A DNA stretch of 64,000 nt from Hyphomicrobiales bacterium (GCA_900468625.1 UBUL01000019.1:310001-374000), one strand, 5' to 3'; numbered from the stretch's first letter, positions 42,852 to 52,394 are shown. Numbers and translations: made by a program. The notes: generated by a model not told the origin, from the letters alone.

Positions 42852-43643
42852 ATGGCGAAAGACGAGATTGCGGCGACAGGAACACAACTGCTTGACAGAG
42901 CGGTTACGATTTTGAAGTTCCTTGGCGATGCCGGTCAGAGCGGTGCATCAATGGCAACCATTGGCGAGGTGATTGGCCTGAAACAGCCAACCGTCCATCG
43001 CATCGTTACCGCCCTTGAGCGCCACGGGCTTGTCGATCGCGAGCGGGAAACCAAGCGCTACCGGCTGGGACTTGCGCTATTCGCAATGGGAGCCGCCGCC
43101 GCGGACGGAACCGGACTTCGTCAACTCGCTCGCCCGGCATTGTTGAGACTTGCCGCAGCAACAAGCGACTCGGTTTTTTTGATGGCTCGTGCCGGCTTCA
43201 ATATAGTCTGTGTCGATCGCCAGCAGGGCACATATGTGATTGACAGCCTGACTGGCCATATTGGCGGGCAGATTCCGATGGGCATAGGGCCGGCAAGCCA
43301 GGCGATCCTTGCCTTTCTCCCACCGGCCGAGGCCGATGTCATTCTCGATACGAACGCGATGCTCTACAAGAAATTCGGCGCGCTCACGTCGCGTAAAATC
43401 AAAGATGCGCTCGAAAACATTCGCCGACACGGATATGCGATCGATGATGGAGAGCTCGTAGCTGGAATTTCGTCTATTGCCGTGCCGATCTTGCCGTCCG
43501 GCCGCGACGCAATTGCATCGATCGCCATCAATCTCACCAGCCCGCGATTGACAGCCGAGCGAATTCCGGAACTTGTCGCCCTTCTCAAAAGCGAAGTGCG
43601 AGAAATTGAGCAGCAGCTCAATCCGCTCGCCGAACAAGGGTGA
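42852..43643 (+). CDS. IclR-family transcriptional regulator
   Basis: 263 residues. The winged helix is at about 12-75 (LLDRAVTILKFLGDAGQSGASMATIGEVIGLKQPTVHRIVTALERHGL). The IclR effector domain follows (RLGLALFAMG, GPASQAILAFLP, GISSIAVPIL). It begins 62 bases after the MmgE/PrpD gene on the same strand. It is the most likely local regulator of the catabolic island and may bind the paired palindromes at 41354-41391. Confidence 0.9.
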   Translation: MAKDEIAATGTQLLDRAVTILKFLGDAGQSGASMATIGEVIGLKQPTVHRIVTALERHGLVDRERETKRYRLGLALFAMGAAAADGTGLRQLARPALLRLAAATSDSVFLMARAGFNIVCVDRQQGTYVIDSLTGHIGGQIPMGIGPASQAILAFLPPAEADVILDTNAMLYKKFGALTSRKIKDALENIRRHGYAIDDGELVAGISSIAVPILPSGRDAIASIAINLTSPRLTAERIPELVALLKSEVREIEQQLNPLAEQG

Positions 43644-43965
43644 AAATGAATTGCAGCTGTCAAGGTCGTCTTCGGCGTGGCGCCAAGCGCGAGCATTGAA
43701 GTCTCTGTAAAGTTGGAGTGTCGCGCTCCCTCAATCTGCCCAATTGCCGAAGGCTCCGCAGGGAGCAGCCTGCCGCAACGTCCGGGATTACATCTGACCT
43801 CAAATTAAAACAATCCGATGCGTGCCTATCGATCAAGGTCGACGAAATGTCATTGAACTTGCATCCGAACCGGAAAGTCGGCACTGAAAGGTGAGAAGGT
43901 TTTGAATTCGACATGGCGACGTGGGCAGTGAACATACCGCCCTGCTTGATGAAGCGGGAAGCGAA
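43644..43965. other. intergenic stretch before the GntR-type gene
   Basis: 322 bases with no supported gene. It should contain the promoter of the GntR-family gene. I found no strong palindrome or terminator in it. Confidence 0.5.
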
Positions 43966-44961
43966 ATGAACCAATCACATCCGGAGAGCGGCGGCCCGCG
44001 CAAGACCAGTCTCTATGAGCAGCTCCATGGGCGATTGAAGACCAAGATCCTCGCTGGAGTTGTGCCTGAGGGTGCGGTCCTGACTGAGGCTGCCCTTGTC
44101 GGTCTGATCGGCAGCAGCCGGGCGCCGGTTCGCCAGGCGTTGCAGATGTTGTTTGATGACGGCCTGATCGCTCGCTTCGAAGGTCGAGGCTTCATCATCG
44201 GCGCACCGGGAACGGTGCCGAGGCGGGTAAAGCTCGCCGATTATCTCGGTAAATTGTTCGATGAAAATGGCGACAGGCCGATATTCGCCTGGCAGGCGCT
44301 TTACGAGGATGTCGAGCGCATCGTCGTCCACCGCTCTTTCTTCGGCCGCTATCGTATCAACGAAAATGAGCTGGCACGACATTTCGGCGTCGGACGCGCC
44401 GTGGCGCGCGATGTGCTGTTAAGGCTCGAGACGCTCGGCATCACCGAGAAGGACGACAATTTTCGCTGGTCGATCGTACCGCTCGACAGCGGGCGCATTC
44501 GAGACCTCTACGAGGTGCGCGAACAGATCGAGCCGGTGGCACTTGCAAGCGCCTTGGGCGGACTTTCAGAAGAACATGTTGACGCGATGCTCTCACGGCT
44601 GTCGCGAGCGCTTACGGATTATCCCGAGGTTTCCGCATCGACCATGTACGAGTTGGAGCTCGATCTTCATCTGCGCAGCCTTCAAGCCTGCCCGAACAAG
44701 GAGTTCCTCAGCATCCTGAAGCGCACCCATTGCATCCTGACGCTCAGCAAGCATGTGGTCGGCAGTCGCATCAAGATGCCGGACCAGGAACCCTTCCTTG
44801 CCGAACATATCACTGTCTTCAAGATGGTGCAGAAACGGAACGAGGAGGGGCTGCGGAAAGCCATGCGAAACCATATCCGCAATTCACAACCCAATGTGCA
44901 GGCCCGCGCGGCCTATATCCGTGAGCAATACCAGCCGGACGAATACGCCTTCATCATCTAA
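43966..44961 (+). CDS. GntR/FadR-family regulator with two winged helices
   Basis: 331 residues from the ATG at 43966 (GGGAAGCGAA upstream). A first GntR winged helix spans about 15-79 (SLYEQLHGRLKTKILAGVVPEGAVLTEAALVGLIGSSRAPVRQAL). A second spans about 107-172 (LYEDVERIVVHRSFFGRYRINENELARHFGVGRAVARDVLLRLETLG). An FCD effector domain begins near 177 (RIRDLYEVREQIEPVAL). Usual FadR-type proteins have only one winged helix. It is convergent with the UxaA gene, 11 bases apart, and may control it. Confidence 0.85.
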   Translation: MNQSHPESGGPRKTSLYEQLHGRLKTKILAGVVPEGAVLTEAALVGLIGSSRAPVRQALQMLFDDGLIARFEGRGFIIGAPGTVPRRVKLADYLGKLFDENGDRPIFAWQALYEDVERIVVHRSFFGRYRINENELARHFGVGRAVARDVLLRLETLGITEKDDNFRWSIVPLDSGRIRDLYEVREQIEPVALASALGGLSEEHVDAMLSRLSRALTDYPEVSASTMYELELDLHLRSLQACPNKEFLSILKRTHCILTLSKHVVGSRIKMPDQEPFLAEHITVFKMVQKRNEEGLRKAMRNHIRNSQPNVQARAAYIREQYQPDEYAFII

Positions 44962-44972
44962 TGCTTGGGCTA

Positions 44973-46502
44973 TCAGGTGATGGCGCCGACCTGCCAGGGA
45001 ACGAATTCGTTGTCGCCGTAGTCGAAGGTCTCGCTCAGCGTCTTCTTGCCGGAGGCAACCGCGATGATCTCTTCGAAAATCCGCTCGCCCGCCGCCTCAA
45101 TCGTGTCGTCGCCGCTGACGATATCGCCGCAATTGATGTCCATATCCTCGCGCATATGATTGTACATCTCGGTGTTGGTGGCGATCTTGACGCAAGGAGC
45201 GGGCTTGAAGCCGGAGACGGAGCCTCTGCCCGTCGTGAAGCAGATCACGTTGCAGCCGCCGGCGACCTGGCCCGTGACGGCAACGGGATCGTAACCGGGG
45301 GTATCCATGAAGACGAAACCGGGTTCGTCGACGATCTCCGAATATTCATAGACAGCTTTGAGCGGCATGGAGCCGCCCTTGGCGACTGCGCCCAGCGACT
45401 TCTCGAGGATCGTCGTCAATCCGCCGAGTTTGTTGCCATAGGACGGGTTGTTGTTGAGTTCGGCGCCGTTGCGGCGGGTATAATCGCGCCACCAGTCGAT
45501 CCTCGATAGCAGCTTTTCGGCAACCGCCGGCGTGACCGCGCGGCGTGTCAGCAGGTGCTCCGCACCATAGATCTCCGGGGTTTCCGCCAGGACCGACGTG
45601 CCGCCATTGCGCACGAGAAGATCGGAGGCATAGCCGAGCGCCGGGTTGGCCGAAATACCCGAATAGCCGTCGGAGCCGCCGCATTCCAGCGCAAGCTTGA
45701 TCCCCGAGACCGGCTGCACCGTACGCGTGGCGGAATTGACCTCCGGCAGCATGTCACGGATCATTTCGGATGCGGCCGCGATCGTCTTGCGCGTGCCGCC
45801 GAGATCCTGGATCGTCATGGTGCGCAGCCGGTTTCCTTCCTCGAGCTTGTAATGCTCCAGAATGGGCGCGATCTGATTGGTTTCGCAGCCAAGGCCGATC
45901 ATCAGGATGCCGCCGAAATTCGGATGGCGTGCGTAGCCCTGGAGGGTACGGGCCAGATAGCGGTAGCCCTCCGACTGCGTGTTGATGGCGCAGCCGCCGC
46001 CATGGGTCAGCGCCACGACGCCATCGACATTGTCATAACCTTCAAGGCCGCCGGTGCGGTTGAAGTGTTCGGCGATATATTTCGAGACCGTCGCCGAGCA
46101 GTTGACCGTGGTGATGATGCCGATGAAGTTGCGCGTGCCGACGCCGCCAGCTCCGCGGTCGAAGCCCATGAAGGTCCGGCAGTCCTCTTGCGGCAACATG
46201 CCCGTTTCTTCGATATCGACGCTGAACTGATAGGGATGGTCGGATTCGATCACTGCGAGATTCTGCAGATGGACATGGCCGCCTGCCGGAATGAACCGCG
46301 TCGCAACGCCGATTGGCTGGCCGAACTTGCGGATCTCCTGGCCGGCCTTGATATCGCGCACGGCCACCTTATGGCCGCGAGGAATTTGGTCCGCAGCGAT
46401 CAAGCCGTCGATGCCTGTCTGGCTGCCAGCACGGATCATCGCACGAGCGACCGCGACGTCGTCAATGGGGTTGAGCAGGATAACAGGCGAAACGGCGGAC
46501 AT
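44973..46502 (-). CDS. UxaA-family sugar-acid dehydratase (altronate/galactarate-type)
   Basis: About 509 residues. An N-terminal SAF domain (about 1-95, with IPRGHKVAVRDIKAGQEIRKFGQPIG and PAGGHVHLQNL) is followed by the catalytic UxaA/GarD part. The latter includes GTRNFIGIITTVNCSATV, THGGGCA, GLGCETNQI and GGSDGYSGISANPALGYASD. The cysteines are likely iron ligands. It removes water from a hexonate or similar acid to give a 2-keto-3-deoxy acid. A lactonase and a sugar transporter lie at 48.9-54.3 kb, giving a plausible path. The ATG at 46502 or 46514 may be the start. Confidence 0.85.
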   Translation of the reverse strand: MSAVSPVILLNPIDDVAVARAMIRAGSQTGIDGLIAADQIPRGHKVAVRDIKAGQEIRKFGQPIGVATRFIPAGGHVHLQNLAVIESDHPYQFSVDIEETGMLPQEDCRTFMGFDRGAGGVGTRNFIGIITTVNCSATVSKYIAEHFNRTGGLEGYDNVDGVVALTHGGGCAINTQSEGYRYLARTLQGYARHPNFGGILMIGLGCETNQIAPILEHYKLEEGNRLRTMTIQDLGGTRKTIAAASEMIRDMLPEVNSATRTVQPVSGIKLALECGGSDGYSGISANPALGYASDLLVRNGGTSVLAETPEIYGAEHLLTRRAVTPAVAEKLLSRIDWWRDYTRRNGAELNNNPSYGNKLGGLTTILEKSLGAVAKGGSMPLKAVYEYSEIVDEPGFVFMDTPGYDPVAVTGQVAGGCNVICFTTGRGSVSGFKPAPCVKIATNTEMYNHMREDMDINCGDIVSGDDTIEAAGERIFEEIIAVASGKKTLSETFDYGDNEFVPWQVGAIT

Positions 46503-46604
46503 GAGAAATTCCATCAGGTTGAATTAGTGTCTATTGCTAGCAATAGACAATTTTTCGGCGGAAGACGTCAAGGGCGATCGACGTTGGCCGCGAAGTTCTC
46601 TCTT

Positions 46605-47336
46605 TCAATCGTGCGGGTGGCGCGCGAGCCATGCCGCAAGATCGGCCTCGGCTCGCTCCAGGGCGTTGTGATTGAGCAGCTTTCTGAGAAATGCCACCGC
46701 AACCGCACGCGCTCTCAGATTGAACCGGCCGTCGTCGTCCTGGCTGCCGAGCGGCTGATGGACGCCCAGTTTCACATAGAGCTGCTGCAATCGGTTCTGA
46801 ACGCTGCGCACCGAGAGATTGCGCCTCTGGGCAATGGCGCGGTCGGTCAATCCGAGCGCGATGTCGACCAGGATCTCATATTCGGCCTCGGTGAAGCCGT
46901 TGACGTTTCCAAGGCTTTTTTGCTGCATGCCGCGCACTTCGCGGTCGATCACGCACTGACTTTCGATGAAGATGCTGCGCAGCGCCAGCTTCAGCCGGTC
47001 GTCGGAAGCCGATTTCAAAACATAGCCGTAGACGGCACCGACCGGCACGATACGCGAGACGCCACGGACATAGGCTTCATCCGAGTAGTTCGACCAGAAG
47101 AGGATGCGTGTTTCCGGCCGCTCCTTCCATATGGTCCGGGCAGCCTCGATGCCGTTGCGCTGGCTCATCTGCAGGTCCATGACGACGTGGGCGGATTTCA
47201 AATCCCGCGCCAGCCGTTCGCCGGCATTGCCGTTTTCAGCTTCGAGCACGCCGTCGCATTCGGGAAGGGCGGCGCGGATCGCTTCATTCAAATAGGAGCG
47301 ATGAAGCGGATCGTCTTCGATGATCAGAACCTTCAT
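46605..47336 (-). CDS. NarL/FixJ-family response regulator
   Basis: 243 residues. The receiver domain has acidic residues at 8-9, the phospho-acceptor Asp54 in VVMDLQM and a Lys in VLKSA. A LuxR-type helix-turn-helix lies near 150-205 (FTEAEYEILVDIALGLTDRAIAQRRNLSVRSVQNRLQQLYVKL). The start overlaps the end of the kinase gene (ATGA-type), making a clear pair. The likely target is the divergent sugar ABC operon. Confidence 0.9.
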   Translation of the reverse strand: MKVLIIEDDPLHRSYLNEAIRAALPECDGVLEAENGNAGERLARDLKSAHVVMDLQMSQRNGIEAARTIWKERPETRILFWSNYSDEAYVRGVSRIVPVGAVYGYVLKSASDDRLKLALRSIFIESQCVIDREVRGMQQKSLGNVNGFTEAEYEILVDIALGLTDRAIAQRRNLSVRSVQNRLQQLYVKLGVHQPLGSQDDDGRFNLRARAVAVAFLRKLLNHNALERAEADLAAWLARHPHD

Positions 47337-48595
47337 GCCGCCGCACCTCCTGCCGATTGTGTCCTGGCGGGCAGGCTGACGCTGACCAATGTTCCGCCGG
47401 ATGTGCCGGCCGGCTTGATCGTGAAGCGCGCCGAGATCAGCCGCGCCCGGGTTCTCATGTTTTCGATGCCGCCGCCCGACAATCTGCGGGCATTTCCAAG
47501 CCCAAGACCGTCATCCATCACATCGATGGTTACCGCACCTTCGGCCGTTTTTAGATGAACCTCGACGCTCTCAGCTTGGGCGTGGCGGATAGCGTTGTTG
47601 ATCGCCTCCTGCGCGATGCGGAACAGGGCAATCGATACCGGCTGTTCGAGGCAGTCGATGGCGCCACCTGTCTCATCCTTCAGCTTCCAGATCAACGTGG
47701 CCCCGCTCTCCTGGATCGACCGTTCAAGATGGTTCTCGACCGCCTGCGCAAAGCCGAACAATTGGAGGACCGAGGGCTTGGCTTCCTCGATGATCTGACG
47801 AAGATCGTGCATGCTGTGCTGCAGGCCGCGAAACATTGGCTCGAGCGCTTCACCGGTGACATCGGGCTGGCGGGCAAGCCGCTCCAGCCGCCGGGCAAGG
47901 CGGGTCAGATCGGCCAAAATCTGGTCGTGCAGGTCCATGCCGATGCGTTGACGTTCCGCTTCCAGAGCTTCGGTCAGCTTCAGGGCGCCGAGCCGCAAAC
48001 CCTCTTCGCGGGCGCGGGCCTCGGCTTCCACGATCGCCGACCGTTTGGCCTGGTCGGCGGCGCGGATGGCAAAGAAGTGCGGTGCGAGGAGATCGGCAAT
48101 CACGCGCGCGTTCTCGATATCCTGCATGGTGTAAAAGCCCGTCCGGTGGCTTGAGCAGGAGAGGGCGCCGATGACGTGGCCCTGCACCTTCAGGGGCACA
48201 TGCAGCCGGCTATGCAGAGACTGATGGAAGATCGGATGCGAGAAGGCGCCCTGGAAATGGAATTGCGGATCGCTCCAGGCATCGTCGGTTAAGAGATAAT
48301 CGGTCTCGCCCCATAAAAGCGTGCGGATCGGGCTGTTGCTGACGGGTGCCGGAAAACGGCGGCCCCAATCCGTTTCCATGCCGCTCTCGTAGGCCGTGTG
48401 GAATTGCTCGTCCACCAGCATGATGCATACATCCAAATGATCATGCGGAATGACGTGACTGATTTCCGCCGCCACCGCACGAATGACGGAATGAAAGTCG
48501 AGTTGTCCGGCAAGCAGCCTTGATATGTTGAGGTAATGGTCGAAGACCGATTCTGGCGCCAAATTGCGCAAAACACGCCCTCCCAGGCAAAGCAT
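47333..48595 (-). CDS. GAF-domain sensor histidine kinase (HisKA_3/NarX class)
   Basis: 420 residues. The GAF domain spans about 15-172, with no membrane helix, so it senses a cytoplasmic signal. The phosphorylated His223 is in ERQRIGMDLHDQILADLTRLARRLE, typical of HisKA_3. The ATPase domain covers about 315-412 (QEAINNAIRHAQAE, DDGLGLG). It is transcribed away from the ABC transporter operon across a 271-base region containing a palindrome. Confidence 0.9.
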   Translation of the reverse strand: MLCLGGRVLRNLAPESVFDHYLNISRLLAGQLDFHSVIRAVAAEISHVIPHDHLDVCIMLVDEQFHTAYESGMETDWGRRFPAPVSNSPIRTLLWGETDYLLTDDAWSDPQFHFQGAFSHPIFHQSLHSRLHVPLKVQGHVIGALSCSSHRTGFYTMQDIENARVIADLLAPHFFAIRAADQAKRSAIVEAEARAREEGLRLGALKLTEALEAERQRIGMDLHDQILADLTRLARRLERLARQPDVTGEALEPMFRGLQHSMHDLRQIIEEAKPSVLQLFGFAQAVENHLERSIQESGATLIWKLKDETGGAIDCLEQPVSIALFRIAQEAINNAIRHAQAESVEVHLKTAEGAVTIDVMDDGLGLGNARRLSGGGIENMRTRARLISARFTIKPAGTSGGTLVSVSLPARTQSAGGAAA

Positions 48596-48690
48596 CGACC
48601 TCTTCTCCTCCGGCCGATGACGGCATGCGAATTCCTGACGCCATTAAGCGCCGATCCAAGCGATCCGTCTTGCGGACTTGCGCATTTTTT

Positions 48691-48706
48691 CTGCGGGATC
48701 CCGCAG
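48691..48706. promoter_or_regulatory. perfect 16-bp palindrome in the kinase/ABC divergent promoter
   Basis: CTGCGGGATCCCGCAG is fully palindromic, and the half-site recurs just after it (GGGATCCGCA to about 48715). It lies 96 bases upstream of the kinase start and 161 bases before the ABC binding-protein gene. It is a good candidate operator for the response regulator or another controller. Confidence 0.45.
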
Positions 48707-48866
48707 GGATCCGCATGTTAAGCGCCTGTACAAGCGAAACAATCTCCGACATCCTGTTTCTACTGACAGGGGAACCTTCAGTGCAAATATTATTTTCGAT
48801 CGTTCGAGGAACACGTTCGAAGATCTTGGCCCGACGGTCGAAGCTCGGGCTCATTGGGAGGAAAAT

Positions 48867-49883
48867 ATGAATATTGCCAAGATGCTTCTGGCATCCGCCG
48901 TCGTCGCTTGCGTCGCCGTGCCGGGTTCCGCTTTTGCCGATACTTCGTCCAAGAAAATTGCGTTGTCGAACAACTATGCCGGCAATTCCTGGCGCCAGGC
49001 CATGCTGACCAGCTGGCAGAAGGTCACCGGCGAAGCGGTCAAGACCGGTGTCGTTGCTGCCGCCGATCCGTTTACGACAGCCGAGAACCAGGCGACCGAG
49101 CAGGCAGCCCAGATCCAGAACATGATCCTGCAGGGCTATGATGCGATCGTCATCGACGCCGCATCGCCGACCGCGCTCAACGGCGCCATCAAGGAAGCCT
49201 GCGATGCCAAGATCGTCGTCGTTTCCTTCGACGGTATTGTCACCGAACCCTGCGCCTGGCGCATCGCCGTCGACTTCAAGGGCATGGGCGCCAGCCAGAT
49301 CGAATATCTCGCCAAAAAGATGCCGAAGGGCGGCAACGTCCTTGAAATCCGCGGACTTGCCGGCGTTTCCGTCGATGACGAGATTTCCGCCGGCATCCAC
49401 GAAGCCGCCGCCAAATATCCGCAGTTCAAGATCGTAGGTTCCGTCCATGGCGACTGGGCACAGGATGTGGCTCAGCGTGCCGTCGCCGGCATCCTGCCGA
49501 GCCTTCCCGATATCGCGGCGGTCGTAACCCAGGGCGGCGACGGCTATGGTGCAGCCCAGGCATTCGCAGCCGCAAAGCGTCCGATGCCGACGATCGTCAT
49601 GGGCAACCGTCAGGATGAGCTTGCCTGGTGGAAAAAGGAAAAGGATGCCAGCGGTTATCAGACCATGTCGGTCTCGATCGCGCCCGGCGTCTCGACACTC
49701 GCCTTCTGGGTTGCTCAGCAGATTCTCGACGGTCAGCCGGTGAAGAAGGATCTTGTCGTGCCGTTCCTGCGCATCGATCAGGATAACCTCGAAGCCAACC
49801 TCGCCACGACACAGGCGGGCGGTGTCGCCAACGTCGAATACACGCTGGACGATGCGAAGAAGGTGATCGCCGCGGCGAAGTAG
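48867..49883 (+). CDS. sugar ABC transporter substrate-binding protein (RbsB-like)
   Basis: 338 residues from the ATG at 48867, with GGGAGGAAAAT upstream. A signal peptide ends at AFA-DT near 25. The fold is periplasmic-binding-protein type 1 (NNYAGNSWRQAML, EQAAQIQNMILQGYDAIVIDAASPTAL, VVTQGGDGYGAAQAF). It is the first gene of a five-gene run to the lactonase. The ligand is probably a monosaccharide or sugar derivative. Confidence 0.88.
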   Translation: MNIAKMLLASAVVACVAVPGSAFADTSSKKIALSNNYAGNSWRQAMLTSWQKVTGEAVKTGVVAAADPFTTAENQATEQAAQIQNMILQGYDAIVIDAASPTALNGAIKEACDAKIVVVSFDGIVTEPCAWRIAVDFKGMGASQIEYLAKKMPKGGNVLEIRGLAGVSVDDEISAGIHEAAAKYPQFKIVGSVHGDWAQDVAQRAVAGILPSLPDIAAVVTQGGDGYGAAQAFAAAKRPMPTIVMGNRQDELAWWKKEKDASGYQTMSVSIAPGVSTLAFWVAQQILDGQPVKKDLVVPFLRIDQDNLEANLATTQAGGVANVEYTLDDAKKVIAAAK

Positions 49884-49962
49884 TCGATATCGATAGGCAA
49901 ATGAAGGCCGGTGCCGCCAATGAGGCGGCGCCGGTCGGACGCAACGCCCGGCCGGACGATCC

Positions 49963-51453
49963 ATGATTGCAGTCAAAGACAATAGCGCGATGAAAGAAAA
50001 TGCCGGGCGGCAGGCCGTCGTCTCGGCCAGAGGCATCAAGATGCATTTCGGCGCCGTCAAGGCGCTCGATGGTGCCGATCTCACCATCTATACCGGCGAA
50101 TGCATCGGCCTCGTCGGACACAACGGCGCCGGCAAATCGACGATCGTCAATGTCATCAATGGCGGTCTCAGCCCCCACGAGGGAACGGTCGCCTATGACG
50201 GCAGCGATAAGGTGCACGGGATCAATGCGGCGCGCGCGCATGGCATTCGCTGTGTTTTCCAGGAGCTTTCGCTTGCGCCCAATCTGACCGTCGTCGAGAA
50301 CATGCGGGTCGTTCACCATGGTCTTTCCGGCTGGAGCTGGCGCCGGCGAGCAGCCGAGATCGTTCGCGCCAAGCTCGATGATATCTTTGCCGGCCACAGG
50401 ATCGATGTCATGCGCACGGTTGGCGAGCTTTCCATCGCCGAGCGGCAGATGGTCGAGATCGCGATCACCTTCTCCGCCGTCAGCGAGAGGCCGAAACTCG
50501 TCATTCTGGATGAGCCGACGTCCTCGCTTGATGCAGGTCTTGCGGCGCAATTGATGGCCTATGTTCGCAGCTTCGTCCAAGCCGGCGGCGCTGTGATGCT
50601 GATCTCGCATATTCTCGGCGAGATCCTGTCGACCGCCAGCCGCATTCTCGTGATGAAAGACGGCCGTGTCGTCGCCGATCGCGCCGCTCAGGATTTCAGC
50701 GTCAACAGCCTTGTCCAGGCAATGGGCAGCGTCGTCAAGGAGCAGGACCGCAAGCGCCGCAATGAGGAGCGTGCCGCAACGGCTCCGATCCTTGCTCTGC
50801 CTTCGCGCGGCGGAAAAGGTCTCGCCTTCGAAGTCCGCAAGGGGGAGGTCGTTGGCCTTGCCGGTCTTGCCGGCCACGGTCAGACCGAAATGCTGCTCGA
50901 CCTCCATCGGTCATTGTCGGGCAATTGGTTGCCGGGAAGGCAAAACAATATCACTTTCGTCGCCGGCGATCGTAGCCTGAACGGAAGCTTCCCTCTGTGG
51001 AGCATCCTGAAGAACCTCAGTATCGCATCGCTCGGCGATCTATCGAAGATGTCTCTCGTCAACAGGCAGCGTGAGGAAGGTCTTGGAGCCGACTGGAAAG
51101 GGCGGATCGAAATCCGCACGCCGACGATGGCAAACGGTATCCTGTCGCTGTCGGGCGGCAATCAGCAAAAGGTCCTGTTCGCGCGTGCGCTGGCGACAAC
51201 CTCGCCGATCATTCTGATGGATGATCCCATGCGCGGCGTCGACATCGGCACCAAGCAGGAAGTCTATCGGATCTTAAATGACGAGGCTTCCGCCGGGCGC
51301 ACCTTCATCTGGTATTCCACCGAGATGGACGAGATTTGCCTATGTGATCGCGCCTATGTCTTTCGCGATGGCGCAATCGTCGCGGAACTGGTTGGAGACG
51401 ATATTACGGAGGAAAATGTGCTGGCAGCTTCCTTTGAAGGGGAGGGCGCATGA
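49963..51453 (+). CDS. sugar ABC transporter ATPase (two-domain, RbsA-like)
   Basis: 496 residues with two ABC modules. The first has Walker A GHNGAGKST, Walker B LVILDEPTSSLD and a relaxed signature ELSIAERQ. The second lacks a clear Walker A but has LSGGNQQK and IILMDDPMRGVD, as is usual in this class. The start is 49963 or the in-frame ATG at 49990. It overlaps the first permease by 4 bases. Confidence 0.88.
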   Translation: MIAVKDNSAMKENAGRQAVVSARGIKMHFGAVKALDGADLTIYTGECIGLVGHNGAGKSTIVNVINGGLSPHEGTVAYDGSDKVHGINAARAHGIRCVFQELSLAPNLTVVENMRVVHHGLSGWSWRRRAAEIVRAKLDDIFAGHRIDVMRTVGELSIAERQMVEIAITFSAVSERPKLVILDEPTSSLDAGLAAQLMAYVRSFVQAGGAVMLISHILGEILSTASRILVMKDGRVVADRAAQDFSVNSLVQAMGSVVKEQDRKRRNEERAATAPILALPSRGGKGLAFEVRKGEVVGLAGLAGHGQTEMLLDLHRSLSGNWLPGRQNNITFVAGDRSLNGSFPLWSILKNLSIASLGDLSKMSLVNRQREEGLGADWKGRIEIRTPTMANGILSLSGGNQQKVLFARALATTSPIILMDDPMRGVDIGTKQEVYRILNDEASAGRTFIWYSTEMDEICLCDRAYVFRDGAIVAELVGDDITEENVLAASFEGEGA

Positions 51454-52394
51454 TCCGTCCATCGTCCTCCACCTTGCGTTTGCTCATCCCGGCGCTGTCA
51501 CTTGCCGTCCTGCTGGTCGCGGTCTTTTATCTTCAGCCGCGGGCCATGAGCTATGTCGGCCTCAATCTGCTTTTCAATCTCGCCGTGCCGATCGCGCTGG
51601 CGACGATCGCCCAGATGATGATCATGTCGGTCAATGATCTCGATCTGTCGATGGGAACCTTCGTCAGCTTCACCGCCTGCGTGGCCGCGACCTATCTGCA
51701 GTCGGCGCCGCTTTTGGGGATCCTCATCCTTGTCGCCGCGATTGCCGTCTATGCCGTCATGGGTGTGATCATCTACGTCAGGGACTTGCCATCGATCGTC
51801 GTTACGCTGGGCATGAGCTTTGTTTGGGGCGGGTTCGCGGTATTGCTACTGCCGGCACCGGGCGGCACGGCGCCGGATTGGATCCGCTGGCTGATGACGT
51901 CCAAGCCGCCGCTCGTCCCGATCGCGATTGTTGCGAGTGTCGTCATCGCGCTGATTTCCCACCTGATCGTCATGCGTTCGTCGTTCGGCGTGCTGATCCG
52001 CGGCGTCGGCGGCAATCAGCGTTCGCTTGAACGCGCCGGCTGGTCCGTCGTCGCCCTGCGCGCGTCAGCCTACGGGCTTGCCGGTCTCTTTGCGGTCCTG
52101 TCCGGCATTGCGCTGGTCGGGCTTACTACGTCGGCCGATGCGAATATCGCGCTGCGCTACACGCTGTTGTCGATCGCAGGCGTCATCCTCGGTGGCGGGG
52201 AATTCATCGGCGGCCGGGTCTCGCCGATCGGCGCTGTCGTCGGTGCTTTGACACTGACCCTGGCGGGCTCCTTCCTATCATTCCTGCGGATTTCGCCGGA
52301 CTGGCAGATCGGCGCGCAAGGCGCCATCCTGATCATCGTGCTGGCCCTGCGGCTCCTGCTCAACCGCGTCGAAAAGCGGGAAAAACAATCATGA
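51450..52394 (+). CDS. sugar ABC transporter permease (RbsC-like)
   Basis: 314 residues, with eight or more membrane helices and the BPD_transp_2 motifs NDLDLSMGTFVSF and SIAGVILGGGEFIGGRVSPIGAVVGAL. It overlaps both neighbours by 4 bases (translational coupling). A second permease follows, so the importer uses a heterodimeric channel. Confidence 0.9.
   Translation: MIRPSSSTLRLLIPALSLAVLLVAVFYLQPRAMSYVGLNLLFNLAVPIALATIAQMMIMSVNDLDLSMGTFVSFTACVAATYLQSAPLLGILILVAAIAVYAVMGVIIYVRDLPSIVVTLGMSFVWGGFAVLLLPAPGGTAPDWIRWLMTSKPPLVPIAIVASVVIALISHLIVMRSSFGVLIRGVGGNQRSLERAGWSVVALRASAYGLAGLFAVLSGIALVGLTTSADANIALRYTLLSIAGVILGGGEFIGGRVSPIGAVVGALTLTLAGSFLSFLRISPDWQIGAQGAILIIVLALRLLLNRVEKREKQS

Noticed and set aside
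45555..47558. Very long open frame (667 codons) on the plus strand
   Set aside because: It lies opposite the clear UxaA, response-regulator and kinase genes in GC-rich DNA, has no known motif, and is a mirror of their codon bias.
48441..50907. Long minus-strand frames opposite the kinase start, binding protein and sugar ATPase
   Set aside because: They are antisense to well-supported genes and show compositionally biased, motif-free proteins.
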